Shown here piece after piece: positions 24,743 through 34,162 of a stretch of DNA of 64,000 bases. The position numbers were made by a program, and so were the translations under genes. The notes below the pieces were generated by a model. That model had not been told where the DNA came from. It ran no database searches and saw nothing but the letters and a program-made list of their open reading frames with translations. The stretch comes from Trabulsiella odontotermitis (GTDB taxonomy: Bacteria > Pseudomonadota > Gammaproteobacteria > Enterobacterales > Enterobacteriaceae), in the NCBI RefSeq assembly GCF_030053895.1, contig NZ_CP125781.1:3658001-3722000 (forward strand), read 5' to 3'. Each line of letters begins with the position of its first letter. Position 1 is the first letter of the stretch.

Positions 24743-27283
24743 TTAATCGCCGCCAAACATGTCTTTGATCCAGCCTGCGACGCCGTCGCTTTTTTCCTGC
24801 TGCTGCGGCTGTTGCTGCTGTTGTTGCGGCGGCTGTTGAGGCTGCTGCTGCGACTGGTTAAACGGGTTACCCGGCTGCTGTTCCTGCTGCGCCTGGCTCT
24901 GCTGGCACAGCGCATCCGGGTTTGTCGTCCAGACCGGCAACGTGCGCATACCGCCGCCACCGCAGACAAAGTAACCGTTATCATCCACGCCCATATCAAC
25001 GATATCTTCCGGCGGGGTCAGATTCAGCGGGATCGGCGACTGATTTGCCAGATAGCGCTGGTAAATCGACATCGCACCGCTGGCACCGTACAGCTTCGTC
25101 GGCTGGTTGTTGTCGCGGCCAACCCAGGTGATCACCACTTCACGCCCGTCGATACCGGCAAACCAGGTGTCGACGTTGTTGTTGGTGGTCCCGGTTTTAC
25201 CCGCCAGATGCAGGCCCGGATATTTCGCGCCCAACTGACGACCCGTACCGCGCTGCACCACCTGCTGCATGGTCCACAGCGTCATGTACGCCGCCTGTGC
25301 CGGTACCGCGCGTTCTGCCTGCGGATAGCTCTGATAGAGCACCGTGCCGTCTTCGGCAATCACTGAGCGCAGCGCGGAGAGGCTGGCGCGGTTACCGCCG
25401 CTGGCGATGGTCTGGAACGCCTGCGCCACTTCGATTGGCGTCAGGTTCAGCGCACCCAGCAGCATCGCCGGTACCGCGTTCAGTTGATCTTTCGGCGCAC
25501 CCAGTTTCAGCCAGGTGTCGGTCACCGCAGGCAGACCCAGCGCCATCCCGAGGTTGACCGTCGGCACGTTCATGGAACGGGTCAGCGCATCCACCAGCAT
25601 TACCTGACCGCTGTAGCGATGGTCATCGTTCTGCGGCGACCAGGTCTGGCCGTTTGACAGGCGAATGGAGACGGGCGCATCGGCAATCCAGGTGTTCAGG
25701 CGGTAGAGATTCGGCTGGCTCAACGCGGTCAGATAAGTCGCCGGTTTCGCCAGAGAACCAATTGAACGGCGCGCCTGCATGGCACGGTTGTAGCCCGCAA
25801 ACTGCGGCTCCGCCCCACCGATCATCGCCCGGACTTCACCGCTAAAGCGGTCAACGACCACCATCGCGGTTTCCAGATCGCTCAGCTTGCGCTGTTTCTT
25901 CAGTTCCGGGATCCCGTCGGTCGCCGCTTTTTCAGCCGCATCCTGCGCGACCGGGTCAAAGGTGGTGAAAATCTTCACGCCGGAGAGATCTTTCACCTTA
26001 TCACCCAGCTTCGCCTGCAACTCCTGACGAACCATCTGCATAAACGCAGGCTGTGGTGAAATCACGCCGCCGCGTGGCTGAACCCCCAGCGGACGGGCAC
26101 TCAACATGTCGTACAGCTCCTGGTCGATCACGTTCTGCTGTTGCAGCAAACGCAGTACCAGATTACGACGCTCCAGCGCCAGTTTCGGGTTACGCCACGG
26201 GTTATAAATCGACGCCCCTTTAACCATCCCCACCAGCAGCGCCTGCTGGTCGAGGCTCAGCTCTTCCACCGGACGACCGAAATAGTACAGGCTCGCCAGC
26301 GGGAAGCCGCGGATTTCATTGTCGCCGCTCTGACCGAGATAGACTTCGTTCATGTACAGCTCAAGGATGCGATCCTTGCTGTAACGTGCGTCCATGATCA
26401 GCGCCATATAGGCTTCGTTCGCCTTACGCCAGTAAGAACGCTCACTGGAGAGGAACAGGTTTTTCACCAGCTGTTGCGTCAGCGTACTGGCACCCTGGAC
26501 CGTCCGCCCGGCGGTCAGGTTAGCCAGCACCGCACGACCGATAGAGTACAAGCTGATGCCGTCATGCTCGTAGAAGTGACGGTCTTCGGTGGCCAGCAGC
26601 GTATCGACCAGCAGATCCGGGAAGCCGTTACGCGGCACAAACAGGCGCTGTTCGCCGTTAGGCGAGGAGAGCATGGTGATGAGTCGCGGATCGAGACGGA
26701 AGAACCCGAACTGACGGTTGTTGTCAATGTTGGTGATGGTCGAGAGGTGATCACCCTCAAAGGTCAGACGCGCACGCACCTGCCCCTCTTTGCTGTCCGG
26801 GAAGTCAAACGGACGGCGGATCATCTCAATACTGTTCGCCTGCACAGTAAACTCGCCAGGGCGCGTCATTGCCGTCACCTGACGGTACTGCGTGGCTGTC
26901 AGCAGTCGCACCATTTCGTTTTTACTGACCGGCATGTCGGGCTCAAGGTTGACCATTCGGCCATACACCGCCGCCGGCAGTTGCCAGACTTTACCGTCGA
27001 TACGGCTACGAATTTTTTGATCAAGATAGACGCCATAAATGGCAACCAGCACCGCAAGGACGATGCAAATCTTCACCAGCAGCCAGAACCAGCCGCGTTT
27101 ACCACGAGGCTTACGCCCTCTGCCTCTCCCCTTACGCGGCATCGGCTCTTCATCCTCATCGTCGTAGTCATCGTACTCGTCGTCATACTCCTCTTCCCGA
27201 AGTCGACGACGACTTATCTTTTCTTTTGCCGGACGCGCGGGTCTCCCCTTTCGTCCTATCGGCTCGCGGTCATTCCCCGCCAT
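24743..27283 (-). CDS. mrcB: Penicillin-binding protein 1B
   Basis: PBP1B is a bifunctional glycosyltransferase/transpeptidase that polymerises and cross-links peptidoglycan at the inner membrane. The ATG at MAGNDREPIGRKGRP gives 846 residues (844 in E. coli). The cytoplasmic tail is acidic (DDEYDDYDDEDEE) and basic. M48 (MPRKGRG) matches the alternative start of the short isoform. One membrane helix (about 67-89) precedes a UB2H domain, the glycosyltransferase with LLATEDRHFYEHDG, and the transpeptidase with SLAK serine, SMN and KTGTT. The C-terminus carries a Gln/Pro-rich tail of about 45 residues before SDGVAGWIKDMFGGD. Confidence 0.98.
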   Translation of the reverse strand: MAGNDREPIGRKGRPARPAKEKISRRRLREEEYDDEYDDYDDEDEEPMPRKGRGRGRKPRGKRGWFWLLVKICIVLAVLVAIYGVYLDQKIRSRIDGKVWQLPAAVYGRMVNLEPDMPVSKNEMVRLLTATQYRQVTAMTRPGEFTVQANSIEMIRRPFDFPDSKEGQVRARLTFEGDHLSTITNIDNNRQFGFFRLDPRLITMLSSPNGEQRLFVPRNGFPDLLVDTLLATEDRHFYEHDGISLYSIGRAVLANLTAGRTVQGASTLTQQLVKNLFLSSERSYWRKANEAYMALIMDARYSKDRILELYMNEVYLGQSGDNEIRGFPLASLYYFGRPVEELSLDQQALLVGMVKGASIYNPWRNPKLALERRNLVLRLLQQQNVIDQELYDMLSARPLGVQPRGGVISPQPAFMQMVRQELQAKLGDKVKDLSGVKIFTTFDPVAQDAAEKAATDGIPELKKQRKLSDLETAMVVVDRFSGEVRAMIGGAEPQFAGYNRAMQARRSIGSLAKPATYLTALSQPNLYRLNTWIADAPVSIRLSNGQTWSPQNDDHRYSGQVMLVDALTRSMNVPTVNLGMALGLPAVTDTWLKLGAPKDQLNAVPAMLLGALNLTPIEVAQAFQTIASGGNRASLSALRSVIAEDGTVLYQSYPQAERAVPAQAAYMTLWTMQQVVQRGTGRQLGAKYPGLHLAGKTGTTNNNVDTWFAGIDGREVVITWVGRDNNQPTKLYGASGAMSIYQRYLANQSPIPLNLTPPEDIVDMGVDDNGYFVCGGGGMRTLPVWTTNPDALCQQSQAQQEQQPGNPFNQSQQQPQQPPQQQQQQPQQQEKSDGVAGWIKDMFGGD

Positions 27284-27358
27284 GCTTTCTCTCCGCATTT
27301 TTCAGGCGTAATGGCCTGATTCTCTTGTCTTTCACCCGCAGGTGAAAGAAGAAATCTC

Positions 27359-29800
27359 TCAATTTTTGGTCTGTGAATATTTCTTCGTTCGCCGGGTAGG
27401 CACCGCATTCGCAGGGTCGTCTGGCCATACGTGCTTTGGATAGCGCCCTTTCATCTCTTTTTGCACATCACGATATGCCCCCTGCCAGAACGCGCTGAGA
27501 TCGCGCGTGATCTGCAACGGTCGCTGCGCAGGCGACAGGAGCTCAAGCACCAGCGCAATGCGCCCCTGAGCAATCGTCGGCGTTGCTGCTTCGCCGAACA
27601 TCTCCTGCATCCTCACCGCCAGCGCCGGGGGATTTTCGTCGTGATAGCGGATGGCAATCCGGCTTCCGGTCGGCACAGTGTAATGCGCTGGCAGCTCACT
27701 ATCCAGTTGTTGACGTAATGACCACGGCAACAGGTTTTGCAACGCCGTGTGAAGATTGAGGGCTTTCAGCGCCCGCAGCGAGTGTACGCCCTGCATTTGC
27801 GGCAGTAGCCAGCTTTCCAGTGACGCCAGCAACGACGCGTCATCGACCGCCGGCCACGGCTGTTCCGGCAGCCATTTTGCCGCGCAATGCAGGCGCAACC
27901 GATACTGTTCCGCCTCCGGAGTCCAGTTCAGGACCGCCAGGCCTTTATCGCGAATGCCGTTCAGCATGGCCTGATGCAACTCTTCTTCAGACGGCTTCGC
28001 CAGCGGCTGGACTTTGACCACCAGTTCGCCGATGCGCTGGCGACGCCAGGCTTTCAGCGTGCCCTGCGCGTCGTCCCATTCGATGGTATCTGACTGCTGC
28101 AACAGCCACGGACAGCGGGCGATCAACGAGTCGATATCCAGCGGCAGCGCCTGCAGAATGCGCGCGTCCGGCGACTGACTGCCCTGTAACAGCAGCGGCG
28201 CAATCAGCCACTCATGACGACTCAACGCGTCATCAGCGTCCAGCATCGCGCCCATCCCGTTCGCCAGTTGGTATCGACCTTCCTGACCACGTCGGCGGGC
28301 AATCCTGTCAGCAAAAGCGCGCGCCAGTAGCGGCGCCAGCGCGCCAATGTCGGCGTTTCCACCTGTCGTCCCCAGACGCTGGCTGAGCTGTCGGGCGCGC
28401 TGCTGCCAGTTGGGCTGATGACGCGAAAACGCATGACTGAGATCGCTGCCGCTGTTGCGCGGCGGCTCTTCCAGAATCGCTGCGGCTTTCGCCGCCGTCG
28501 CCACGTCGTCGCGCCCGTCAGCCGCCACCAGCATTGCCGCCAGCCGCGGATCATTCCCCAGCGCGGCCATACGTTGCCCGCGCGGCGTTAACCGTTCTCC
28601 CTCCAGCGCCTGTAACTGAGTGAGCAACCGGCGCGCGGCGGCCAGGTTACTGGCTGGCGGAAGGTCGAGCCAGCAAAGTTCCGCCGGATCGGCACAACCC
28701 CACAGCAGGAGATCCAGCAACAGCGCGGAAAGATCGCTTTGCAGGATCTCCGGTTCACTCTGCGCCGCTGCCCGCTCCGCCTGTTCTTTGCCAAGCAGAT
28801 GCAGGCAGATTCCCGGTTCCAGACGCCCGGCGCGTCCGGCGCGCTGGGTCATTGAAGCCTGGCTGACGCGCTGCGTGACCAACCGCGTTAACCCCGTCCG
28901 GGCATCAAACCGTGCAACCCGCTCCTGCGCGCAGTCAACCACCAGGCGGATCCCTTCGATAGTCAGACTGGTTTCGGCAATGTTCGTCGCCAGTACCACT
29001 TTGCGTATGCCTGCCGGGGCAGGAAGAATTGCTTTTCGCTGCTCGCTCAGCGGCAGCGCGCCATATAGCGGGCACAGCAACGTATCACCGGCGACGCGCG
29101 AAGCCAGTTGTTCCTGAACGCGCTGGATTTCACCGACGCCCGGCAGAAACAGCAGCAGCGAGCCAGACTCCGCACGCAGCAGTTCGGTGGTGGCGATGGC
29201 GACCGCTTCATCAAAACGTTGATGCGCCGCCAGCGCCTGATAGCGCCGCTCCACCGGGAACGCGCGCCCTTCGGAAACAATCACTGGCGCGTCAGGCAAC
29301 AGCTGTTGCAGCCGCACGTTATCCAGCGTTGCGGACATGATCAATAATTTGAGGTCTTCGCGCAGCCCCTGCTGGACATCCAGCAGCAGCGCCAGCGCCA
29401 GATCCGCCTGCAGGCTGCGCTCGTGAAATTCATCGAGGATCACCAGCCCCACGCCGCTGAGCTCGGGATCATGCTGAATCATGCGCGTGAGGATCCCTTC
29501 GGTGACCACTTCCAGCCGCGTTGTCGGCCCGACGCAGCTTTCGGCGCGCATCCGGTAACCAACTGTTCCGCCAGGTTGCTCGCCCAGCAGTTCCGCGAGC
29601 CGCTGCGCAACGTTGCGCGCCGCCAGTCGGCGTGGCTCCAGCAGGAGGATTTTGCCCGTGATCACACCCTGTTCCAGCAGTTGCAGCGGCAGCCAGGTAG
29701 ATTTCCCTGCACCGGTCGGCGCATTGAGTAAGACCTGCGGCGCATGGTTCAGCGCCTGAAGAAGTTCGGGAATGACAGCGGCAACCGGCAATGAGGACAC
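27359..29800 (-). CDS. hrpB: ATP-dependent RNA helicase HrpB
   Basis: HrpB is a DEAH-type helicase of poorly known role. The 813-residue protein has motif I (NAPTGAGKSTWL, residues 26-37), motif II DEFHERS, motif III SATLD, and motif VI QRAGRAGRLEPG. The HrpB-specific C-terminal domain ends in RYPKHVWPDDPANAVPTRRTKKYS. It is divergent from thpR and lies 75 bp before mrcB on the same strand. A tetraloop hairpin (27329-27348) follows its stop without a clear U-tract, so readthrough into mrcB is possible. Confidence 0.96.
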   Translation of the reverse strand: MSSLPVAAVIPELLQALNHAPQVLLNAPTGAGKSTWLPLQLLEQGVITGKILLLEPRRLAARNVAQRLAELLGEQPGGTVGYRMRAESCVGPTTRLEVVTEGILTRMIQHDPELSGVGLVILDEFHERSLQADLALALLLDVQQGLREDLKLLIMSATLDNVRLQQLLPDAPVIVSEGRAFPVERRYQALAAHQRFDEAVAIATTELLRAESGSLLLFLPGVGEIQRVQEQLASRVAGDTLLCPLYGALPLSEQRKAILPAPAGIRKVVLATNIAETSLTIEGIRLVVDCAQERVARFDARTGLTRLVTQRVSQASMTQRAGRAGRLEPGICLHLLGKEQAERAAAQSEPEILQSDLSALLLDLLLWGCADPAELCWLDLPPASNLAAARRLLTQLQALEGERLTPRGQRMAALGNDPRLAAMLVAADGRDDVATAAKAAAILEEPPRNSGSDLSHAFSRHQPNWQQRARQLSQRLGTTGGNADIGALAPLLARAFADRIARRRGQEGRYQLANGMGAMLDADDALSRHEWLIAPLLLQGSQSPDARILQALPLDIDSLIARCPWLLQQSDTIEWDDAQGTLKAWRRQRIGELVVKVQPLAKPSEEELHQAMLNGIRDKGLAVLNWTPEAEQYRLRLHCAAKWLPEQPWPAVDDASLLASLESWLLPQMQGVHSLRALKALNLHTALQNLLPWSLRQQLDSELPAHYTVPTGSRIAIRYHDENPPALAVRMQEMFGEAATPTIAQGRIALVLELLSPAQRPLQITRDLSAFWQGAYRDVQKEMKGRYPKHVWPDDPANAVPTRRTKKYSQTKN

Positions 29801-29872
29801 AAAAGCTCCGAAGGGTTAACATTCAGGGTCATGCATTGTAGCATCGCGATAAATCATTACCGAGTACCCATC

Positions 29873-30403
29873 ATGTCTGAGCCGAAAAGGCTGTTTTTTG
29901 CCCTTGAATTACCGGGCGATATTCAGCAGCAGATAATCCACTGGCGCGCGGCACAATTCCCGCCGGAAGCCGGGCGGCCGGTCGCGGCGGCAAACCTGCA
30001 CCTGACGCTGGCGTTTCTCGGCGATGTCAGCGCAGAAAAACAGCGTGCACTGACGGCGATGGCCGGACGCATTCGCCAGCCAGGGTTCACCCTGCATCTG
30101 GACGACGCCGGGCAGTGGCTGCGTTCACGGGTGGTCTGGCTCGGCACACGCCAGCCGCCGAGAGGACTGTTGCAGTTAGCCAGCCTGCTGCGCTCGCAGG
30201 CGGCGCGAAGCGGCTGTTACCAGAGCCCACAACCCTTTCATCCGCACATTACGTTATTGCGTGACGCCAGCCATGCGGTGAAAATCCCGCCACCAGGGTT
30301 CCACTGGCCGGTGCCAGTGAGCGAATTTGTGCTGTACGAGTCAACATTTTCGCAGGGGCGAACGCGTTATACTGCGCTGGAGCGTTGGGCGTTAACAGAA
30401 TAA
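29873..30403 (+). CDS. thpR: RNA 2',3'-cyclic phosphodiesterase ThpR (LigT)
   Basis: ThpR hydrolyses RNA 2',3'-cyclic phosphates and shows 2'-5' RNA ligase activity in vitro. The ATG at MSEPKRLFFALELPG gives 176 residues, the E. coli length; an ATG 14 codons upstream lacks similarity. Both HxTx catalytic motifs of the 2H phosphoesterase family are present, HLTLAFLG near residue 43 and HPHITLLRD near residue 127. It lies 13 bp upstream of sfsA, so the two are probably cotranscribed. Confidence 0.96.
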   Translation: MSEPKRLFFALELPGDIQQQIIHWRAAQFPPEAGRPVAAANLHLTLAFLGDVSAEKQRALTAMAGRIRQPGFTLHLDDAGQWLRSRVVWLGTRQPPRGLLQLASLLRSQAARSGCYQSPQPFHPHITLLRDASHAVKIPPPGFHWPVPVSEFVLYESTFSQGRTRYTALERWALTE

Positions 30404-30416
30404 TCAGGAAACAAAG

Positions 30417-31121
30417 ATGCAGTTCATTCCTAAATTACAATCTGCCACGTTGATAAAACGCTATAAACGCTTTCTGGCGGATGTGGTCACCACTGAGGGA
30501 ACAGTAATAACGCTCCATTGCCCAAATACCGGGGCAATGACAGGATGTGCAACGCCGGGGGATACCGTGTGGTATTCCACCTCGGATAATATTAAACGTA
30601 AATACGCTCAGACCTGGGAATTAACACAAACTCAGCACGGCGCTTTTATTTGCGTCAATACATTACGGGCGAACGCGTTGGTCAAAGAAGCGATTCAATC
30701 CGAAATTATTCCTGCACTTCGCGGATATACTGTATTGAAAAGTGAAGTGAAATACGGCGCAGAGCGCAGTCGTATTGATTTTATGTTACAAGCAGAGAAT
30801 AGACGAAACTGCTATATTGAAGTGAAATCGGTTACGTTGGCGGAAAATGAGAACGGTTTTTTCCCGGATGCCGTGACGGAAAGGGGTCAAAAGCATCTCC
30901 GGGAGCTGATGAGCGTGGTGTCAGAAGGCGATCGTGCCGTCATTTTTTTTGCGGTACTTCACTCAGCCATCACCTGTTTTTCACCCGCGCGCCACATCGA
31001 TGCTAAATACGCGCAACTATTGAATGAGGCACAAAGCACAGGGGTGGAAATTCTGGCTTATAAAGCGGAACTTTCTGCCGATATTATGACTCTGAGTGAG
31101 CCGATACCCGTGGTGTTATAG
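30417..31121 (+). CDS. sfsA: Sugar fermentation stimulation protein SfsA
   Basis: The 234-residue protein matches the SfsA family: an N-terminal OB-like domain (LIKRYKRFLADVV, with CPNTGAM) and a C-terminal PD-(D/E)xK nuclease-like domain. The latter contains GAERSRIDFMLQ and CYIEVKSVTLAE, which carry the Asp, Glu and Lys of that fold. SfsA was linked to maltose gene regulation in E. coli, but its molecular role is unsettled. The gene and the following intergenic stretch are more AT-rich than their neighbours. It precedes dksA by 176 bp. Confidence 0.95.
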   Translation: MQFIPKLQSATLIKRYKRFLADVVTTEGTVITLHCPNTGAMTGCATPGDTVWYSTSDNIKRKYAQTWELTQTQHGAFICVNTLRANALVKEAIQSEIIPALRGYTVLKSEVKYGAERSRIDFMLQAENRRNCYIEVKSVTLAENENGFFPDAVTERGQKHLRELMSVVSEGDRAVIFFAVLHSAITCFSPARHIDAKYAQLLNEAQSTGVEILAYKAELSADIMTLSEPIPVVL

Positions 31122-31209
31122 CGTGGTAAACCGCTGAACAATAAGTGTGCTGGTCGCGTGCGCAAATACGCTTTTCCTCACAGGGTTGTCAAGTGTAACG
31201 TTTAGATAA

Positions 31210-31238
31210 TTGCTATCCGGAAAAGCATCTGCTATTTA
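31210..31238 (+). promoter_or_regulatory. Candidate dksA promoter
   Basis: TTGCTA (31210-31215), a 17-bp spacer and TATTTA (31233-31238) are followed by a GC-rich AGCGGCC. The 60-nt distance to the dksA ATG is reasonable. Confidence 0.4.
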
Positions 31239-31297
31239 TAGCGGCCTGATTTTTCCCCCAACATGGGGATCGATAGTGCGTGTTAAGGAGAAGCAAC

Positions 31298-31753
31298 ATG
31301 CAAGAAGGGCAAAACCGTAAAACATCGTCCCTGAGTATTCTCGCCATCGCTGGGGTGGAGCCGTATCAAGAGAAACCGGGCGAAGAGTATATGAACGAAG
31401 CCCAGCTGGCGCACTTCAAGCGCATCCTTGAAGCATGGCGTAATCAACTCAGGGATGAAGTCGATCGTACTGTTACACACATGCAGGATGAAGCTGCTAA
31501 CTTCCCGGATCCGGTTGATCGCGCCGCGCAGGAAGAAGAGTTCAGCCTCGAACTGCGTAACCGTGACCGCGAACGCAAGCTGATCAAAAAGATCGAAAAA
31601 ACGCTGAAGAAAGTCGAAGACGAAGATTTTGGCTACTGCGAATCCTGCGGTGTTGAAATCGGGATTCGTCGTCTGGAAGCGCGCCCGACGGCCGATCTGT
31701 GCATCGATTGCAAAACGCTGGCTGAAATTCGCGAAAAACAGATGGCCGGTTAA
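31298..31753 (+). CDS. dksA: RNA polymerase-binding transcription factor DksA
   Basis: DksA enters the RNA polymerase secondary channel and, with ppGpp, reprograms rRNA and amino-acid promoters. The ATG at MQEGQNRKTSSLSIL gives 151 residues and is almost identical to E. coli; six open codons upstream cover the AAGGAG ribosome site. The coiled-coil tip aspartates lie in FPDPVDRA. The zinc finger is CESC (C114, C117) and CIDC (C135, C138). It is followed by a terminator and then gluQ. Confidence 0.99.
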   Translation: MQEGQNRKTSSLSILAIAGVEPYQEKPGEEYMNEAQLAHFKRILEAWRNQLRDEVDRTVTHMQDEAANFPDPVDRAAQEEEFSLELRNRDRERKLIKKIEKTLKKVEDEDFGYCESCGVEIGIRRLEARPTADLCIDCKTLAEIREKQMAG

Positions 31754-31774
31754 TTCCAGCACTGTATACCATCC

Positions 31775-31799
31775 AAAGGCGGGAGTTTCTCCCGCCTTG
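31775..31799 (+). terminator. dksA terminator
   Basis: AGGCGGGAG (31777-31785) pairs with CTCCCGCCT (31789-31797) around a three-base loop. Only a short T-run follows, because gluQ starts at once, so some readthrough into gluQ is likely. Confidence 0.6.
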
Positions 31800-31801
31800 T
31801 A

Positions 31802-32701
31802 ATGACTGATATGTCTGAATCTCACTATATTGGGCGCTTCGCGCCATCTCCCTCCGGTGAATTACACTTCGGCTCGTTAATTGCCGCGCTTGGCAGTTAC
31901 CTTCAGGCCCGCGCTAATCACGGTACCTGGCTGGTACGTATCGAAGATATCGATCCCCCTCGTGAAGTTCCCGGTGCCGCAGAGACCATTCTGCGCCAGC
32001 TGGAACATTACGGTCTGCACTGGGATGGCGAGGTGTTATGGCAGTCGCAACGCCACGGCACCTACCACGCCGCGCTGGACTGGCTTGCACAGCAAGGGCT
32101 CAGCTATTACTGCACCTGCACCCGTGCCCAAATCCACAGCATGGGCGGGATCTACAACGGTCACTGCCGCGATTTACATCTCGGCCCGCAAAACGCTGCC
32201 CTGCGTCTGCGCCAGCAACAACCGGTACTCCAGTTTTACGATAAACTTCGGGGAGAGATCGTCGCCGACGAGGCGCTGGCGCGGGAGGATTTTATTATTC
32301 ATCGCCGTGACGGGCTTTTCGCCTATAACCTGGCGGTGGTGGTTGACGACCATTTTCAGGGCGTTACGGAAATCGTGCGCGGGGCCGATCTGATTGAGCC
32401 CACCGTGCGGCAGATCTCCCTCTACCGCCATTTTGGCTGGCAAGCGCCGGACTACATTCATCTGCCGCTGGCGCTGAATAGCGACGGCAATAAGCTGTCC
32501 AAGCAGAACCATGCGCCCGCGCTGCCGGAGGGCGATCCGCGTCCTGTGTTAATCAACGCTTTACAGTTTCTTAATCAGGATATAGTAAAAGAATGGCAGG
32601 ATTTGAGCGTTGAGGAACTGCTGAAAAATGCAGTGGCTAACTGGAAGCTTTCGACAGTACCGGAAATCCAGCATTCTCAAACGCGTTTGGCTGAGCTATG
32701 A
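31802..32701 (+). CDS. gluQ: Glutamyl-Q tRNA(Asp) synthetase
   Basis: GluQ (YadB) resembles the catalytic half of glutamyl-tRNA synthetase and attaches glutamate to queuosine in the anticodon wobble position of tRNA-Asp. The HIGH-like motif is SGELHFGSL (about residues 17-25) and the KMSKS-like motif is KLSKQ. A zinc site is suggested by CTCTR and a later CR after GGIYNGH. The ATG at 31802 gives 299 residues; an ATG three codons on would also fit. The C-terminal 45 residues diverge from E. coli. It follows dksA as in other enterics. Confidence 0.95.
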   Translation: MTDMSESHYIGRFAPSPSGELHFGSLIAALGSYLQARANHGTWLVRIEDIDPPREVPGAAETILRQLEHYGLHWDGEVLWQSQRHGTYHAALDWLAQQGLSYYCTCTRAQIHSMGGIYNGHCRDLHLGPQNAALRLRQQQPVLQFYDKLRGEIVADEALAREDFIIHRRDGLFAYNLAVVVDDHFQGVTEIVRGADLIEPTVRQISLYRHFGWQAPDYIHLPLALNSDGNKLSKQNHAPALPEGDPRPVLINALQFLNQDIVKEWQDLSVEELLKNAVANWKLSTVPEIQHSQTRLAEL

Positions 32702-32767
32702 TTAGCCGCTATTTTTTGTCCGAAACCTGACTTTTCGTTTTTCGATACTACACAACCGAGGTGCAAT

Positions 32768-34162
32768 ATTTTTACCCGAGTCGCTAATTTTTGCCGTAAG
32801 GTGCTAAGCCGTGAGGAGAGCGAGGCAGAAATCGTCGTCGCCAGACCTAAAATGACGGTTATCCCGCGTGAGCAGCATGCTATTTCCCGCAAAGATATCA
32901 GTGAAAATGCCCTCAAAGTTCTCTATCGACTGAACAAAGCGGGCTATGAAGCCTATCTGGTCGGCGGCGGCGTGCGTGATTTGCTGTTGGGCAAAAAACC
33001 CAAAGATTTCGACGTCACGACCAGTGCGACGCCCGACCAGGTGCGCAAACTGTTCCGCAATTGCCGCCTCGTGGGCCGCCGTTTTCGCCTGGCGCACGTG
33101 ATGTTTGGCCCTGAAATCATCGAAGTCGCTACCTTCCGTGGTCACCACGACGGCAGCCCGATCGACCGCACCACCTCGCAGCGCGGCCAGAATGGCATGC
33201 TGTTGCGCGATAACATTTTCGGCTCCATCGAAGAAGATGCCCAGCGTCGCGACTTCACCATCAACAGCCTGTATTACAGTGTGGCAGATTTCACAGTACG
33301 TGATTACGTCGGCGGCATGCAGGATTTGAACGATGGCGTGATCCGCCTGATTGGTAACCCGGAAACCCGCTATCGCGAAGATCCGGTGCGTATGCTGCGC
33401 GCCGTGCGTTTTGCCGCGAAACTTGGGATGAATATCAGCCCGGAAACCGCCGAGCCGATCCCGCGTCTTGCCACGCTGATTAACGATGTGCCGCCCGCGC
33501 GCCTGTTTGAAGAGTGTCTGAAGCTCCTGCAAGCAGGTTATGGATTCGAAACCTGGCGTTTATTGTGTGAATACAGCCTGTTCCAGCCGCTGTTTCCGAC
33601 TATTACCCGTTACTTTACTGAAAACGGTGATAGCCCAATGGAACGTATCATCGCCCAGGTTCTGAAAAATACCGATACCCGCATTCATAATGAGATGCGC
33701 GTGAACCCGGCTTTTTTGTTCGCGGCAATGTTCTGGTATCCGCTGCTGGAAATGGCGCAGAAAATTGCGCAGGAAAGCGGTCTGGCCTATTACGACGCCT
33801 TCGCGCTGGCCACCAACGACGTGCTGGACGAAGCCTGCCGTTCCATCGCCATTCCGAAACGCATTACCACGCTGGTGCGTGATATCTGGCAGTTGCAGTT
33901 GCGTATGTCGCGTCGTCAGGGCAAACGCGCCTGGAAGCTGATGGAGCATCCGAAATTCCGCGCGGCTTATGATCTGCTGTCGTTGCGTGCAGAAGCGGAG
34001 AGCAGCGCCGAACTGCAACGCCTGACGCAATGGTGGGGCGAGTTCCAGGTGGCCGCACCGCCTGAGCAGAAAGATATGCTGACCGATTTAGGCGATGAAC
34101 CCGCTCGCCGTCGTCATCGTCGCCCGCGCAAGCGAGCACCACGCCCGGGTAGCAGCGCGTGA
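32768..34162 (+). CDS. pcnB: Poly(A) polymerase I, AUU start
   Basis: PcnB adds 3' poly(A) tails that speed RNA decay and controls ColE1-type plasmid copy number. Reading from an ATT at 32768 gives IFTRVANFCRKVLSREESEAE (Met in place of Ile), which matches the E. coli N-terminus, where AUU is the known start. An AGGTG ribosome site lies four bases upstream. The total is 464 residues. The nearest standard start is a GTG 11 codons later (32801). Motifs are LVGGGVRDLLLG, the DFDVTT catalytic aspartates, and a basic C-terminal tail (RRRHRRPRKRAPRPG). Its stop overlaps folK. Confidence 0.93.
   Translation: MFTRVANFCRKVLSREESEAEIVVARPKMTVIPREQHAISRKDISENALKVLYRLNKAGYEAYLVGGGVRDLLLGKKPKDFDVTTSATPDQVRKLFRNCRLVGRRFRLAHVMFGPEIIEVATFRGHHDGSPIDRTTSQRGQNGMLLRDNIFGSIEEDAQRRDFTINSLYYSVADFTVRDYVGGMQDLNDGVIRLIGNPETRYREDPVRMLRAVRFAAKLGMNISPETAEPIPRLATLINDVPPARLFEECLKLLQAGYGFETWRLLCEYSLFQPLFPTITRYFTENGDSPMERIIAQVLKNTDTRIHNEMRVNPAFLFAAMFWYPLLEMAQKIAQESGLAYYDAFALATNDVLDEACRSIAIPKRITTLVRDIWQLQLRMSRRQGKRAWKLMEHPKFRAAYDLLSLRAEAESSAELQRLTQWWGEFQVAAPPEQKDMLTDLGDEPARRRHRRPRKRAPRPGSSA

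Noticed and set aside
24743..24930. Possible frameshift or pseudogene end in mrcB because of the Q-rich tail
   Set aside because: The frame stays open through the repeat and returns to a conserved-looking end, so it is a low-complexity tail, not a break.
26141..27319. A 392-codon + strand frame antisense to mrcB
   Set aside because: mrcB is complete on the other strand and this frame has no recognisable domains.
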